Assembly (NCBI GenBank): GCA_018401755.1
Contig: JAGYKJ010000007.1
Location: forward strand, 248,001 to 312,000
From: Litorivicinus sp.
Lineage (GTDB): Bacteria; Pseudomonadota; Gammaproteobacteria; Pseudomonadales; Litorivicinaceae
Reading direction: 5' to 3'
DNA length: 64,000 nt
A program made the translations under genes and the position numbers. The notes below the pieces were generated by a model. It did not search any database and was not told the DNA's origin. It saw only the letters and a program-made list of their open reading frames with translations. This document shows, in pieces, positions 11,351 through 22,602 of the stretch (its first letter is position 1; every line of letters starts with the position of its first letter).

Positions 11351-13165
11351 TTAGTGTGTCGCAGACAACACTTCTTCTCCTGATGGATCGCGAGTTGCAT
11401 CCACCATACGCTGAGTTTCCTCATCTGGCTCTGGAGTCAAAAGACTTACAACAACCATCGCAATACAGCTCACGCCTGCGCCAATGATACCGAACCGTAG
11501 ATGGTCGATAGCCAACCAAGGCGCCATGCCAGCCGCAAATACTTGGTAGAGGTACCAACTACCTACTCCAAAGCCAAGTACCATACCAGCAATAGCCCCT
11601 TCTCTAGTCGCCCTTTTCCACCAAACACCAAGTACCAGCGGGAAGAATAAGCCAGACATTGCGAAATTAAACGCCCAGGCAACCGCACCGAGAATCCCCG
11701 TGAGTTTAAGACTCGCGACTAAAGCCGCAGCCACCCCGATGACAACGAGTAACACCCTGGCAACTATCAGACGAGTTTTCGTTTCAGCTTTTGGGTCAAT
11801 AATCTTGTAGTACAAGTCATGGCTCAAAGCATTAGCGATTGCTAAAAGCAATCCGTCAGCTGTGGACATCGCAGCGGCCATACCCCCTGCAGCTACTAAG
11901 CCAGAGATTACATATGGGAGACCCGCGATTTCAGGTGTCGCGAGCACAACGATATCAGCGCGCATGAAGAATTCATTCAACTGCAGAATTCCGTCACCAT
12001 TGCCATCGTTCAGCCACAACATATTCACTGCGGACCAGTTTTGTACCCAAGGTAAAGCCTGCACCTCAGCGATAGACTTACCGATAATGCTAGTTGCGAG
12101 AGTTGGATCAATTAACTGCAATTTGGTTAGGGTCGCGAGTGCTGGTGCTGTGAAGTACAACAAAAAGATGAAAAACAATGAGTACGCCACAGACCGACGC
12201 GCGTCCCGAACCGAGGGCGTTGTAAAGTAGCGCATCAAAATGTGCGGTAAAGACGCAGTACCCATCATCATACAGATGGCGAGGGTCGCAAAGCTCCAAC
12301 TTTGCATCCCACCTTGTGGATCATAATGTGGAACTGACAGGATACTAAGGCCACCGAAAGGAGGCTTTTCGACAGCTGCCGCACCTAGCTGAAGAGCAGG
12401 CTCAAGTTCTTGAATCCTGGTAACCGCATCTCCATAGTTAAAGTGAGGTATCAGACCAAAACCCTGAGTGTTAGACATCCAAATGACCGGGATCAAGTAA
12501 GCAATGATTAGTACTATGTACTGAGCTACCTGCGTCCATGTCACAGCTCTCATACCGCCAAGCATGGAACATAATAGAATGCCTAATAGGCCAAACCACA
12601 CGCCTGCCTCAAAAGGGATCTGTAACGCTCGAGCGGCAATAGTGCCTGAAGCATTAATCTGAGCCGTTACGTATGTGAATGAGGCAGCCACGAGAATCAC
12701 AACTGCGCAAAAACGTGGCAGATTTCCACCGTAACGGGTACCAATGAAATCGGGCACTGTATAGCAACCAAACTTTCGGAGATATGGAGCCAGCAAGGAA
12801 TTAACGAGCACATAACCACCGGTCCACCCCACAATAAAGGCTAGGTATCCGTACCCCCCAAAGTAAATACCACCTGCCAATGCCACGAACGACGCACCAG
12901 ACATCCAGTCTGCTGCTGTTGCCATTCCATTATAAACAGCCGGAACCTCGCGCCCCGCCACGTAGTATGCGGAGACTTCCATCGTACGAGACAGCCAGCC
13001 AATGGCGGCATAAATCACGATGGTAAATACGACAAACAGAATGCCAATCGTACTGGCAGTCATGCCCATCTGCTCAAAGATGGCCATTAAGATAATAAAA
13101 CCAATAAATCCGCCTGTGTACATCGCGTACACGCGGCCCAGATTGTCAGTAAATTTTCCTTGCAT
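11351..13165 (-). CDS. sodium:solute symporter large subunit (VC_2705/ActP-like)
   Basis: MQGKFTDNLGRVYAMYTGGFIGFIILMAIFEQMG...GMATAADWMSGASFVALAGGIYFGGYGYLAFIVGWTGGYVLV; paired with DUF4212 subunit. Confidence 0.9.
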   Translation of the reverse strand: MQGKFTDNLGRVYAMYTGGFIGFIILMAIFEQMGMTASTIGILFVVFTIVIYAAIGWLSRTMEVSAYYVAGREVPAVYNGMATAADWMSGASFVALAGGIYFGGYGYLAFIVGWTGGYVLVNSLLAPYLRKFGCYTVPDFIGTRYGGNLPRFCAVVILVAASFTYVTAQINASGTIAARALQIPFEAGVWFGLLGILLCSMLGGMRAVTWTQVAQYIVLIIAYLIPVIWMSNTQGFGLIPHFNYGDAVTRIQELEPALQLGAAAVEKPPFGGLSILSVPHYDPQGGMQSWSFATLAICMMMGTASLPHILMRYFTTPSVRDARRSVAYSLFFIFLLYFTAPALATLTKLQLIDPTLATSIIGKSIAEVQALPWVQNWSAVNMLWLNDGNGDGILQLNEFFMRADIVVLATPEIAGLPYVISGLVAAGGMAAAMSTADGLLLAIANALSHDLYYKIIDPKAETKTRLIVARVLLVVIGVAAALVASLKLTGILGAVAWAFNFAMSGLFFPLVLGVWWKRATREGAIAGMVLGFGVGSWYLYQVFAAGMAPWLAIDHLRFGIIGAGVSCIAMVVVSLLTPEPDEETQRMVDATRDPSGEEVLSATH

Positions 13166-13179
13166 GTTCAGTTCTCCCC

Positions 13180-13425
13180 TCAAACACCAGCATCATCATC
13201 AATTTTGTCTTGCTTGTAATTCTGATAAAAGATCAGCGCAACAAATATGATTAATGAACCTTGAACAGGGAAATAATATCCCAGCGGGAACCCTAAAAAA
13301 GAATAAGCCATAAGGGCTTTAGCGTTCCAAGGGATAATGATCGAGAAGATGAACCAAATGGCTAAGACTAAAAACGTCAAATTCCGCGTTCTCGTCCAAT
13401 GCCGCTTCTTTTCTTCGCTATCCAT
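13180..13425 (-). CDS. DUF4212 / putative solute:sodium symporter small subunit
   Basis: MDSEEKKRHWTRTRNLTFLVLAIWFIFSIIIPWNAKAL...GFPLGYYFPVQGSLIIFVALIFYQN, directly upstream of the large subunit. Confidence 0.87.
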   Translation of the reverse strand: MDSEEKKRHWTRTRNLTFLVLAIWFIFSIIIPWNAKALMAYSFLGFPLGYYFPVQGSLIIFVALIFYQNYKQDKIDDDAGV

Positions 13426-13577
13426 AAGCTGACCTCCTAAATTTTAGTGGTACCAAAAATTGATGCTATACCTAGGCTTTGACAGATAGAACCTAGCCCG
13501 ACCATTGCAAACGAAGAGTACTCAAAAAAAATATAAATAAAGACTAGACCTTGGCCTAATAAACTTCACCCCGTCTA

Positions 13578-14264
13578 GTGGGCATAGTGATCTTCCAAAT
13601 GAGTATGTCTATGGGAGGTATTTCTTTGATCAGTCATCTACTCACAAAGATTCAAGAAGTTTGGCGCATGCTGGGCCAGTATCCAATCTTCAAGCGACGT
13701 ACTTTCCTTCTGGAGTCCATAAAAGAAGTCGGTGACTTTGCAATCACGCGCTCAGCTTTCATTGCACAAAAGACTATGTTTGGCTATGTGAAGACAAGAA
13801 TGGGGACAAGTTATCCAGAAATGTTTCGTGACGATTTGATGGTTGAATCGCTTAAAGAAGCTACCATGCATCACTACTCTGCTTGTTTGAGCGACTTAAC
13901 TATTTTCGTACTCAAGGCTCTGGTAGATCAACGCTTTTTGGATTGTTCCACTGCCGAAAAACACGCTTTACTAATTTTTCGCAAAGGTCTTGAAACGAAT
14001 ACCAATCCAAGTTTAAAGCGATTTAAAATTGATGATGCCTGTGCCTCATTCGAAGCACGAATTCGTGTTTTTGCGTGGCCTGAACAACTCGATCCGTTTG
14101 TCCTCTTCAGAGAGAGTCCACGTAGTCTGGGAAAGTGGGCCCCTATTGCCGATGAATTTAAACGATTGGATCAAGAGATAGCCGAAAACTCAGTTTCGTT
14201 TGCGTGGATCGAGGTTCGTAAGGAATTTTATGATTTACTACACTGGCAAGATCACGAGCTGTAA
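13578..14264 (+). CDS. hypothetical protein divergent from symporter operon
   Basis: 228-aa ORF; no family recognised. Confidence 0.5.
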   Translation: MGIVIFQMSMSMGGISLISHLLTKIQEVWRMLGQYPIFKRRTFLLESIKEVGDFAITRSAFIAQKTMFGYVKTRMGTSYPEMFRDDLMVESLKEATMHHYSACLSDLTIFVLKALVDQRFLDCSTAEKHALLIFRKGLETNTNPSLKRFKIDDACASFEARIRVFAWPEQLDPFVLFRESPRSLGKWAPIADEFKRLDQEIAENSVSFAWIEVRKEFYDLLHWQDHEL

Positions 14265-14515
14265 GGCTTACACCCAGTTAGAACTTTGAAGATTCGCAAA
14301 CACTATACTACCCTCGCGGTAGGTTCCTGTTATCGATGACTCAGACAACCTAGGTCAATGTGAATCGCCCTAGGTTCTTCGGAGACTTGTGAGTTTAAGT
14401 CAGGCCGCATAACCTGACAGAATAATTGGTTATTATAGATGGGTAAGTTATGATGATTCGGTTATAACACGTGCGCCATCACCCGAAGGATTGAGTTACA
14501 TCAAGATCACTGCAA

Positions 14516-15493
14516 ATGAAGCTTCAACAACTGCGCTACATCTGTGAAGTCGCGAATCACGATCTAAATGTGTCGTTGACGGCACAAAGTCTGTTTACCT
14601 CTCAGCCTGGGATTTCGAAGCAAATTCGTTTGCTTGAAGATGAGCTCGGGGTTGAGGTATTCGCACGCAACGGCAAGCACTTGGTGTCGATCACCCCTGC
14701 AGGCGAGGAGGTCCTCCGAGTTGCCAGTGAAATTTTGCAGAAGGTCGATGCGATCAAGCATATTTCTCAGGAATTCTCGGATGAAACCAAAGGTGTGTTA
14801 TCCATCGCGACCACGCACACGCAAGCGCGTTACGTGCTGCCCCCAGTGATCCACCAATTCATGCAAGACTACCCAGATGTGGCATTGCAAATGCAGCAAG
14901 GAACTCCCGCACAGATCGCAGAAATGGCAGCAGCTGGTGAGGTGGATTTTGCCATCGCGACGGAAGGATTAGAGCATTTCTCGAATCTCTTGTTGATGCC
15001 CTGTTATCGGTGGAACCGGGCTATTTTAGTACCGAAGGATCACCCTCTGGTGCAGCTAAGCACGGCGGTGCGTCTTGAGGATTTGGTGAAATATCCGATC
15101 GTTACTTACGTCTTCGGATTTACTGGACGTTCAAAGTTAGATGATGCTTTCGAACGCAAGGGCCTGATTCCGAAGGTGGTCTTTACTGCGGCAGATGCAG
15201 ATGTGATCAAGACCTATGTGCGACTTGGTTTGGGTGTCGGCATTGTCGCTGACATGGCTCATGACCCGATCACGGATCCAGACTTGGTGTCGTTGCCTGC
15301 CAAGCATTTATTCGAATCGAGCATTACCTCGATCGCGTTTCGGAGAGGGACCTTCTTACGGGGCTACATGTACCGGTTCATTCATCTATTTGCGCCACAT
15401 TTATCGCGTGAGGTGATCGGCCAGTTCCTCCGGAGTCAAGGGCGTCAGGAAGTGGAGCAGATTTTTCGGGGGATCGAGATTCCTGATCTGTGA
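14516..15493 (+). CDS. cysB: LysR-type regulator CysB
   Basis: MKLQQLRYICEVANHDLNVSLTAQSLFTSQPGISKQIRLLEDELGVEVFARNGKHL...TTHTQARYVLPPVI. Confidence 0.93.
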   Translation: MKLQQLRYICEVANHDLNVSLTAQSLFTSQPGISKQIRLLEDELGVEVFARNGKHLVSITPAGEEVLRVASEILQKVDAIKHISQEFSDETKGVLSIATTHTQARYVLPPVIHQFMQDYPDVALQMQQGTPAQIAEMAAAGEVDFAIATEGLEHFSNLLLMPCYRWNRAILVPKDHPLVQLSTAVRLEDLVKYPIVTYVFGFTGRSKLDDAFERKGLIPKVVFTAADADVIKTYVRLGLGVGIVADMAHDPITDPDLVSLPAKHLFESSITSIAFRRGTFLRGYMYRFIHLFAPHLSREVIGQFLRSQGRQEVEQIFRGIEIPDL

Positions 15494-16353
15494 CGGGTCG
15501 AGCACTGGCATCCTACTCGGTGCATCGTCACAGCCGTGATTGCGGCGGCTACCGCCATGTGATGCATCATTGGCATGACCCGGACGGAATGGGTACGTTG
15601 GTGTGTTTGCATGGTGCCGGTGTTGCTGCGGAACTCACCTGGGAATCAATGGCGACCACGCTGCAGGGCTATCGAGATGTGTATTGTCCTGATTTGCGCG
15701 GGATGGGGCACTCACATCCTCTAGGCGACACAGAAATTCCCTTTACCGCGCATGCGGTAGCTGACGACGTGGCTGATTGGCTCCGCCATTGTCATGTGAC
15801 GAGCTATGATCTAGTTGGGTATAGCTTTGGCGGACTCGTGGCATTATTGCTTCATGGTCGTGGACCCGCTGCAAGGCGCTTGGTGCTGATCGAATCAGCA
15901 CTTTTTGAGCGCGCATCCATCGACGTGTTGCGTGATTTGCGACAGCGGTACGCGGACGTTGCCGACCAACTTCTGACTGACACAGATCCCAGTGCTGGTG
16001 TGCTTTGCTTCTTGGAGTTGGTCGCACCCTTTCGATCACGACATCCTCGTGTTGAGCGGATGACGATTCAGCGACTATCGGCGCGCCCTGCGGGCTTTGC
16101 TTTCGCGCTAAAGGCAGTTAACGAGGCGGCCTGGACTCTTGACCGCGCAAGCTTGATTGCCTCAGTTCCTCGGACTCTTGCCATCTTGGGCGGTAACAGT
16201 CGACCTGAGTCACAGGCCTTATCTCGACAACTGGCAGAGACTCATTGTCATTGGTCAGTTGAGGTCATTCCCGGCGTTGATCATGCGCTTCCCTACCAAA
16301 AACCAGGTCAAGTCGCGCAGGCGATCATGCGGTTTTTGGGTCGAGAGGACTGA
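15490..16353 (+). CDS. alpha/beta hydrolase
   Basis: LVCLHGAGVAAELTWE..., nucleophile elbow GYSFGG, catalytic VDHALP. Confidence 0.85.
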   Translation: MTGRALASYSVHRHSRDCGGYRHVMHHWHDPDGMGTLVCLHGAGVAAELTWESMATTLQGYRDVYCPDLRGMGHSHPLGDTEIPFTAHAVADDVADWLRHCHVTSYDLVGYSFGGLVALLLHGRGPAARRLVLIESALFERASIDVLRDLRQRYADVADQLLTDTDPSAGVLCFLELVAPFRSRHPRVERMTIQRLSARPAGFAFALKAVNEAAWTLDRASLIASVPRTLAILGGNSRPESQALSRQLAETHCHWSVEVIPGVDHALPYQKPGQVAQAIMRFLGRED

Positions 16354-16358
16354 GGCAC

Positions 16359-17198
16359 TTACTTCAGGGGCTTTCGCTTCCCAGTCATGGCCAAAATCCT
16401 GGCGCTAATCTCTTCCACAGACCTATCTGTCGTGCTGATAAACGGGATTGCATGCCGACGATACAAGGCCTCGACCTCGTTGACTTCGTATTGGCATTGG
16501 CGCAGCGAGGCATATCGGGAGTCAGGGCGGCGCATTTCTCGGATTGCTTGAAGCCGCTCTGGGTCGATGGTGAGTCCAAATAACTTACTTTTGTACTTTC
16601 GAAGTGAATCTGGAATCGCGTCCTCACCGAGATCTTCTTCAGTGATGGGGTAGTTGGCGACTTTGAGCCCGTACTGCATCGCAAGATAGAGGCTGGTGGG
16701 TGTCTTTCCAGAACGAGAGACACCAATTAGGACAAGGTCTGCCTGATCGTAATAGCGAATCCGAGCCCCATCATCGTTATCTAACGCAAAATTCACCGCA
16801 TCGATGCGTCGACTGTACTGCCCATCCGGCGCGACCGAATGACTGACGCCAACCGAGTAAGATGAGCTCTGACCAAGAGCGCGCTCCAATGGCTTCAAAA
16901 ATGTCTGAAAAATATCCACTAAAAATCCGTCGGCGTTAGCGAGCACATCGCGCACATCTTGGTTGACAATGGTGTCGAAGACGATCGGTTGATGGCCGAA
17001 ATGGCGCCCTGCTTGGTTGATTTCTTCGACTACTTTTTTTGCCTTATCAACGGTATCGATGTAGGGCAGTGTGATTTTTTCGAATTGCATACTGCGGAAT
17101 TGGCTGAGTAATGCCTGTCCGAGTCCTTCGGCGGTGAGGCCGGTGCCGTCTGAAATAAAGAACACCGGACGAATGTCTGAGGCCATACTTTGATCCAT
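16359..17198 (-). CDS. ppsR: phosphoenolpyruvate synthase regulatory protein (DUF299)
   Basis: [25 protein letters not shown]...[19 protein letters not shown]; divergent from ppsA. Confidence 0.95.
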   Translation of the reverse strand: MDQSMASDIRPVFFISDGTGLTAEGLGQALLSQFRSMQFEKITLPYIDTVDKAKKVVEEINQAGRHFGHQPIVFDTIVNQDVRDVLANADGFLVDIFQTFLKPLERALGQSSSYSVGVSHSVAPDGQYSRRIDAVNFALDNDDGARIRYYDQADLVLIGVSRSGKTPTSLYLAMQYGLKVANYPITEEDLGEDAIPDSLRKYKSKLFGLTIDPERLQAIREMRRPDSRYASLRQCQYEVNEVEALYRRHAIPFISTTDRSVEEISARILAMTGKRKPLK

Positions 17199-17310
17199 TT
17201 TCCCGTATAATGCGCGGCTTGATTTAATCGCCGCCCTGAAGTTGATGTGTTGGGTTTCCCAGCAGTCTGCGATATGGGCATGGAAGACACAAGACGGAAG
17301 GGGATTCCTA

Positions 17311-19685
17311 TTGGACAACTACATCCTTTGGTTTGATCAGCTTGGCATGTCAGATGTGGAGCGTGTGGGTGGAAAGAACGCGTCATTGGGAGAGATGATT
17401 TCCAATTTGGCCGGAGCGGGTGTGAGTGTCCCGAACGGTTTTGCGACCACAGCCCATGCATATCGTGAGTTTCTGGCACATGAAGGCCTGGCAGACCGAA
17501 TCAATGCGGCACTGACCGTGTTGAATGTAGATGATGTGAACGCCCTTGCGAAGACGGGTTCGGAAATTCGTCAGTGGATTATTGATACACCCTTCCAGCC
17601 TGCTTTTGAAACGGCGTTGGCTAGTGCTTGGGCGCGAATGATTAAAGACAATGCAGAGATGAAGGTCGCTGTTCGTTCCTCGGCAACTGCAGAAGATCTT
17701 CCCGATGCCTCCTTTGCTGGACAGCAGGAGACGTTTCTTAATATCTCTGGTCTGGATAATGTCCGACACGCGGTCAAGGAAGTCTTTGCCTCGCTGTTCA
17801 ACGATCGAGCCATTTCCTACCGGGTACACCAAGGGTTTGCGCACGAGTTGGTGGCGTTATCTGCCGGTATTCAGCGGATGGTCCGGTCAGAAACAGGCGC
17901 TGCTGGGGTGATGTTTACCATGGATACCGAAAGTGGATTTCGGGATGTGGTCTTTGTTACCGCTGCCTATGGTTTGGGGGAGACGGTCGTTCAGGGCGCT
18001 GTTAATCCGGATGAATTCTACGTGCACAAGCCAACCTTGGCGGCTCATCGTCCAGCTATTCTGAGACGGACGCGTGGCTCCAAGCTGATCAAGATGGTCT
18101 ATGCGGATTCATCTCAGCCAGGACGCTCTGTGAAGACTGTTGATGTAGATTTGGCGGAACGAAAGACATTCTGTATTACCGATGCTGAAGTGGAGTCCTT
18201 GGCTCGCCAAGCGATGACCATTGAAGCCCATTATGGGCGTCCAATGGATATTGAATGGGCGCGTGATGGGGATGATGGGCAGCTATATATCGTGCAAGCC
18301 CGTCCTGAAACCGTGCAAAGCCAACAAGACGGTCGACAGATGGAACGCTTTGTACTGAAGGAAAAGTCAGCGATTTTGGCCCAAGGCCGTGCCATTGGTC
18401 AGAAAATTGGGCAGGGCCCGGTGCGTTTGGTGAAAGATATTTCCCGGATGGACGAGGTACAGCCTGGTGATGTACTCGTCACCGATATGACGGATCCCGA
18501 TTGGGAGCCGGTCATGAAGCGGGCGTCTGCCATCGTCACCAATCGAGGCGGACGTACGTGTCACGCAGCCATCATTGCGCGTGAGCTTGGGATTCCAGCA
18601 GTGGTGGGATGTGGTGACGCGACTGAGTTATTGCAGCCTAACACACAGGTCACGGTGTCGTGTTCGGAGGGTGATACCGGTAATATCTATGCCGGTACTT
18701 TGGCGTTTGACCACCGTGTGACCAGTGTGGACGCAATGCCTCCATTGCCTTTCAAAATTATGATGAACGTGGGCAATCCAGATCGAGCCTTCGATTTTCA
18801 GAGGTTGCCCCATGCAGGGATTGGTCTGGCGCGCCTCGAGTTTATTATCAATCGTATGATTGGCGTCCATCCACGCGCATTGATGGACTTCGAGACGTTA
18901 TCGCCCGAGTTGCAGGACGACATTGCAGAGCGGATTGGTGGTTACGCAAGTCCCACTGATTTTTATGTTGAAAAGCTCGTTGAAGGGATTTCCACATTGG
19001 CCGCCTCCTTTGCGCCAGAACGGGTCATTGTTCGGCTGTCGGATTTTAAATCCAATGAGTATCGCAATCTGATTGGAGGTCCCTTATACGAGCCGCATGA
19101 GGAAAACCCGATGTTGGGATTCCGTGGTGCATCCCGCTATATCTCTGAGGCATTTCGGCCATGTTTTGAGTTTGAATGCCGTGCGTTAAAAAAGGTGCGC
19201 GATCAGATGGGATTAACCAATGTAGCCATCATGGTTCCTTTTGTGCGAACTCTGGAAGAAGCTGCGGGTGTGATTGCGTTGCTCGAAGCCAATGGATTGA
19301 AGCGCGGTGAAAACGGCTTGAACGTCATCATGATGTGTGAACTGCCATCGAATGCGATCTTAGCGGATGAATTCTTAGAATATTTTGATGGCTTCTCCAT
19401 CGGGTCAAATGACTTGACGCAGCTAACACTCGGGTTAGATCGGGATTCTGGTCTCATCGCGCACGCCTTTGATGAACGCAATCCTGCCGTGAAATTTTTA
19501 TTGTCTCGCGCCATTCAGGCGTGTAACGCGGCGGGTAAGTACATTGGTATCTGCGGGCAAGGACCCTCTGATCATCCCGACTTGGCATTGTGGTTGATGG
19601 ATCAGGGATTGATTCTGTGTCCCTGAATCCAGATACGGTCCTTGAGACCTGGTTCTTTCTCGCGGATGCAACGGCCAATCGCTAG
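17311..19685 (+). CDS. ppsA: phosphoenolpyruvate synthase; frameshift near the 3' end (19605-19607)
   Basis: [30 protein letters not shown]...[22 protein letters not shown]; annotated ORF stops at 19626, but adding one base in the GGG run restores [28 protein letters not shown]. Confidence 0.93.
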
Positions 19686-19860
19686 TCTAGACGGGGTCGT
19701 TGTTTGATCTGATGCGCATGAGGGCAGACTGGGTCGTCGTCAGGTCCGCAATGGCTGTCACAATGCATGGGCTTTATCGAGCACTCCGGAAGCCCTGAGT
19801 GGAGTGATCAGGCTTTTGGCTCTCGCGTCATCGTCATGACGAATTGCTGGCGTTCTGATG

Positions 19861-19886
19861 AAAGGCCCCGCAGGTGCGGGGCCTTT
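19861..19886. terminator. bidirectional intrinsic terminator between ppsA and acnB
   Basis: AAAGGCCCCGCA-GG-TGCGGGGCCTTT. Confidence 0.87.
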
Positions 19887-19896
19887 AAGAGAGACG

Positions 19897-22473
19897 TTAC
19901 GCGATTGTTTCAAGCGGAATCTGCGCTTCTTTTGCTTTTGCCTGGTATTCGGCGATTTGATGGAAATTGAGATATCGATAGATCTCACCAGACATCGACT
20001 CAATCTGCTTCGCATAGCCAAGATACTCGTCCACTGTCGGGAGTCGGCCCAAGACTGCTGCGACTGCAGCGAGTTCCGCACTGGAGAGGAAGACGTTGGC
20101 GCCGTTACCCAGCCGGTTCGGAAAGTTTCGGGTACTGGTCGAAACCACCGTTGCATTATCAGCCACACGCGCCTGATTTCCCATACACAGGGAGCAGCCT
20201 GGCATTTCGGTCCGGGCACCGGACGCACCAAAGATTCCGTAATAGCCTTCAGACATTAATTGATGCGCATCCATCCGAGTCGGCGGGGCGATCCATAGGC
20301 GCGTTGGAATCGACTTAACCTGTCTTAACAGCTCACCTGCGGCGCGGTAATGGCCAATATTGGTCATGCATGAGCCAATGAATACTTCATCAATGACGGT
20401 ATTCTGCACGTCAGACAATGGCTTAATATCATCTGGGTCATTTGGGCACGCCAGCAGGGGCTCTTTAATCTCAGCAAGGTCAATCTCGATGACCTCAAAA
20501 TATTCTGCATCTGCATCGGCTGACATCAGCTCTGGCTTGGCCAACCACGCTTCCATCGCACGAATACGTCGTGCAATGGTACGAGGATCCCCATAACCAT
20601 CCGCAATCATCCACTTTAATAAGGTGATATTGCTCTCGAGATACTCGCGAATTGGTGCTTCATCGAGCTTAATGGTGCAACCGCCGGCAGATCGTTCAGC
20701 GGAGGCGTCCGAGAGCTCAAACGCCTGCTCAACGGTTAGATCAGGAAGTCCCTCGATTTCGAGGATGCGACCAGAGAACACATTCTTTTTGCCTTCTTTC
20801 CCCACCGTCAGCAATCCGCGCTGAATCGCCGCATAGGGTATTGCATTCACCAAGTCCCGCAATGTGATACCAGGATTCATTGTCCCCTTGAATCGGACCA
20901 AGACCGATTCAGGCATGTCGAGCGGCATCACGCCGGTGGCGGCTGCAAAGGCAACCAAGCCGGACCCGCCGGGGAAGGAAATACCAATCGGAAAACGGGT
21001 GTGCGAGTCGCCTCCGGTTCCCACGGTATCCGGAAGTAACATCCGATTTAACCACGAGTGAATGATCCCATCGCCGGGTCGTAATGACACGCCGCCGCGA
21101 TTCATGATGAAGTCAGGTAGCGTATGCTGTGTCTCGACATCCACCGGCTTTGGATAGGCTGCCGTATGGCAGAACGATTGCATCGTGAGATCAGCTTGGA
21201 AGCCTAAGCAGGCCAGTTCTTTGAGCTCGTCACGCGTCATTGGGCCGGTGGTGTCTTGCGAACCCACAGTGGTCATTCGTGGTTCACAGTACGTGCCTGG
21301 ACGAATCCCAGTCACACCGCACGCTCTCCCCACCATCTTTTGTGCCAAGGTAAAGCCAAGGCCGTTATCGGCAGGCGCCGCAGGTGTTCTGAACACGGTA
21401 CTGGTTGGAAGCCCGAGCGCTTCACGTGCGCGAGTTGTTAGACCACGACCGACGATCAATGGAATACGCCCCCCGGCGCGGACTTCGTCAAGAATGACAT
21501 CGCTTTTCAAAGCGAATTCCGCAAGAACGTCGCCTGATGCATTGCTGATTTTACCGGCATAGGGGGAAATCGTGATGATATCTCCGGTATGCAGCTGACT
21601 GACGTCACACTCAATCGGCAGGGCACCGGCATCTTCCATGGTATTAAAGAAAATGGGCGCGATTTTGCCACCGATACACACGCCGCCATCACGCTTATTC
21701 GGGATGTGTGGAATATCATCACCCATGTGCCATAACACCGAGTTGGTCGCAGACTTCCGAGATGAACCCGTTCCAACGACATCTCCCACATAGGCCAGTG
21801 GATGTCCCTTGGCTTTTAACTCCTCAATGGTTTCCAGAGGTCGCTCCATGCGGCCGCGCAACATTGCTTGGGCATGTAATGGAATGTCAGGACGGCTCCA
21901 CGCGTCCACGGCGGGGGACAGATCATCGGTGTTGGTTTCCCCGGGTACTTTGTAGACAGTGACCGTCATCGACTCAGGAACGTCTGGTTTCTTCAAAAAC
22001 CATTCCGCATTTGCCCAAGACTCCATGACGACTTTCGCGTGGGCATTACCGGTATTCATGAGATCGTGGACGTCATGAAATGCGTCAAACATCAGAAGCG
22101 TATCTTTTAATGCGTCGGCGGCAACGGTGGCGACCGCCTCGTCTGATAGAAGCTCAACCAAAGGCGGGATGTTATAGCCACCGAGCATGGTCCCTAGGAG
22201 CCGTGTGGCTTCTTGGCGACTGACTAACGGACAGCTGGCATTGCCCTTCGCAATATCCGTCAAAAAGGCAGCTTTGACATACGCCGCTTCATCGACTCCA
22301 GCCGGGACACGATTTGCGAGAAGGTCGAGAAGAAATGCGTCTTCTCCCACAGGTGGCTGCTTCAATAGCTCCACCAGGCCGGCGACTTGCTCGGCTGAGA
22401 GGGGTTTTGGGATTACGCCCTCGAGGGCGCGTTCTTCAACATGTTTCCGGTAAGCTTCAAGCACAGTAAACAT
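19897..22473 (-). CDS. acnB: aconitate hydratase B
   Basis: 858-aa [41 protein letters not shown]..., cluster motifs [11 protein letters not shown] and [12 protein letters not shown]. Confidence 0.97.
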   Translation of the reverse strand: MFTVLEAYRKHVEERALEGVIPKPLSAEQVAGLVELLKQPPVGEDAFLLDLLANRVPAGVDEAAYVKAAFLTDIAKGNASCPLVSRQEATRLLGTMLGGYNIPPLVELLSDEAVATVAADALKDTLLMFDAFHDVHDLMNTGNAHAKVVMESWANAEWFLKKPDVPESMTVTVYKVPGETNTDDLSPAVDAWSRPDIPLHAQAMLRGRMERPLETIEELKAKGHPLAYVGDVVGTGSSRKSATNSVLWHMGDDIPHIPNKRDGGVCIGGKIAPIFFNTMEDAGALPIECDVSQLHTGDIITISPYAGKISNASGDVLAEFALKSDVILDEVRAGGRIPLIVGRGLTTRAREALGLPTSTVFRTPAAPADNGLGFTLAQKMVGRACGVTGIRPGTYCEPRMTTVGSQDTTGPMTRDELKELACLGFQADLTMQSFCHTAAYPKPVDVETQHTLPDFIMNRGGVSLRPGDGIIHSWLNRMLLPDTVGTGGDSHTRFPIGISFPGGSGLVAFAAATGVMPLDMPESVLVRFKGTMNPGITLRDLVNAIPYAAIQRGLLTVGKEGKKNVFSGRILEIEGLPDLTVEQAFELSDASAERSAGGCTIKLDEAPIREYLESNITLLKWMIADGYGDPRTIARRIRAMEAWLAKPELMSADADAEYFEVIEIDLAEIKEPLLACPNDPDDIKPLSDVQNTVIDEVFIGSCMTNIGHYRAAGELLRQVKSIPTRLWIAPPTRMDAHQLMSEGYYGIFGASGARTEMPGCSLCMGNQARVADNATVVSTSTRNFPNRLGNGANVFLSSAELAAVAAVLGRLPTVDEYLGYAKQIESMSGEIYRYLNFHQIAEYQAKAKEAQIPLETIA

Positions 22474-22602
22474 CCTTGCTTTGGGTTGATGTGAGCGCGG
22501 TGAGGAGACCCTTTTGAGGTCGGATTCACTGCGCGCTAATTCGACACATTAGGGTATCAAAATTCGTGCGTCTTCACGTTGATCCTTGGTCGCAGATCCC
22601 GC

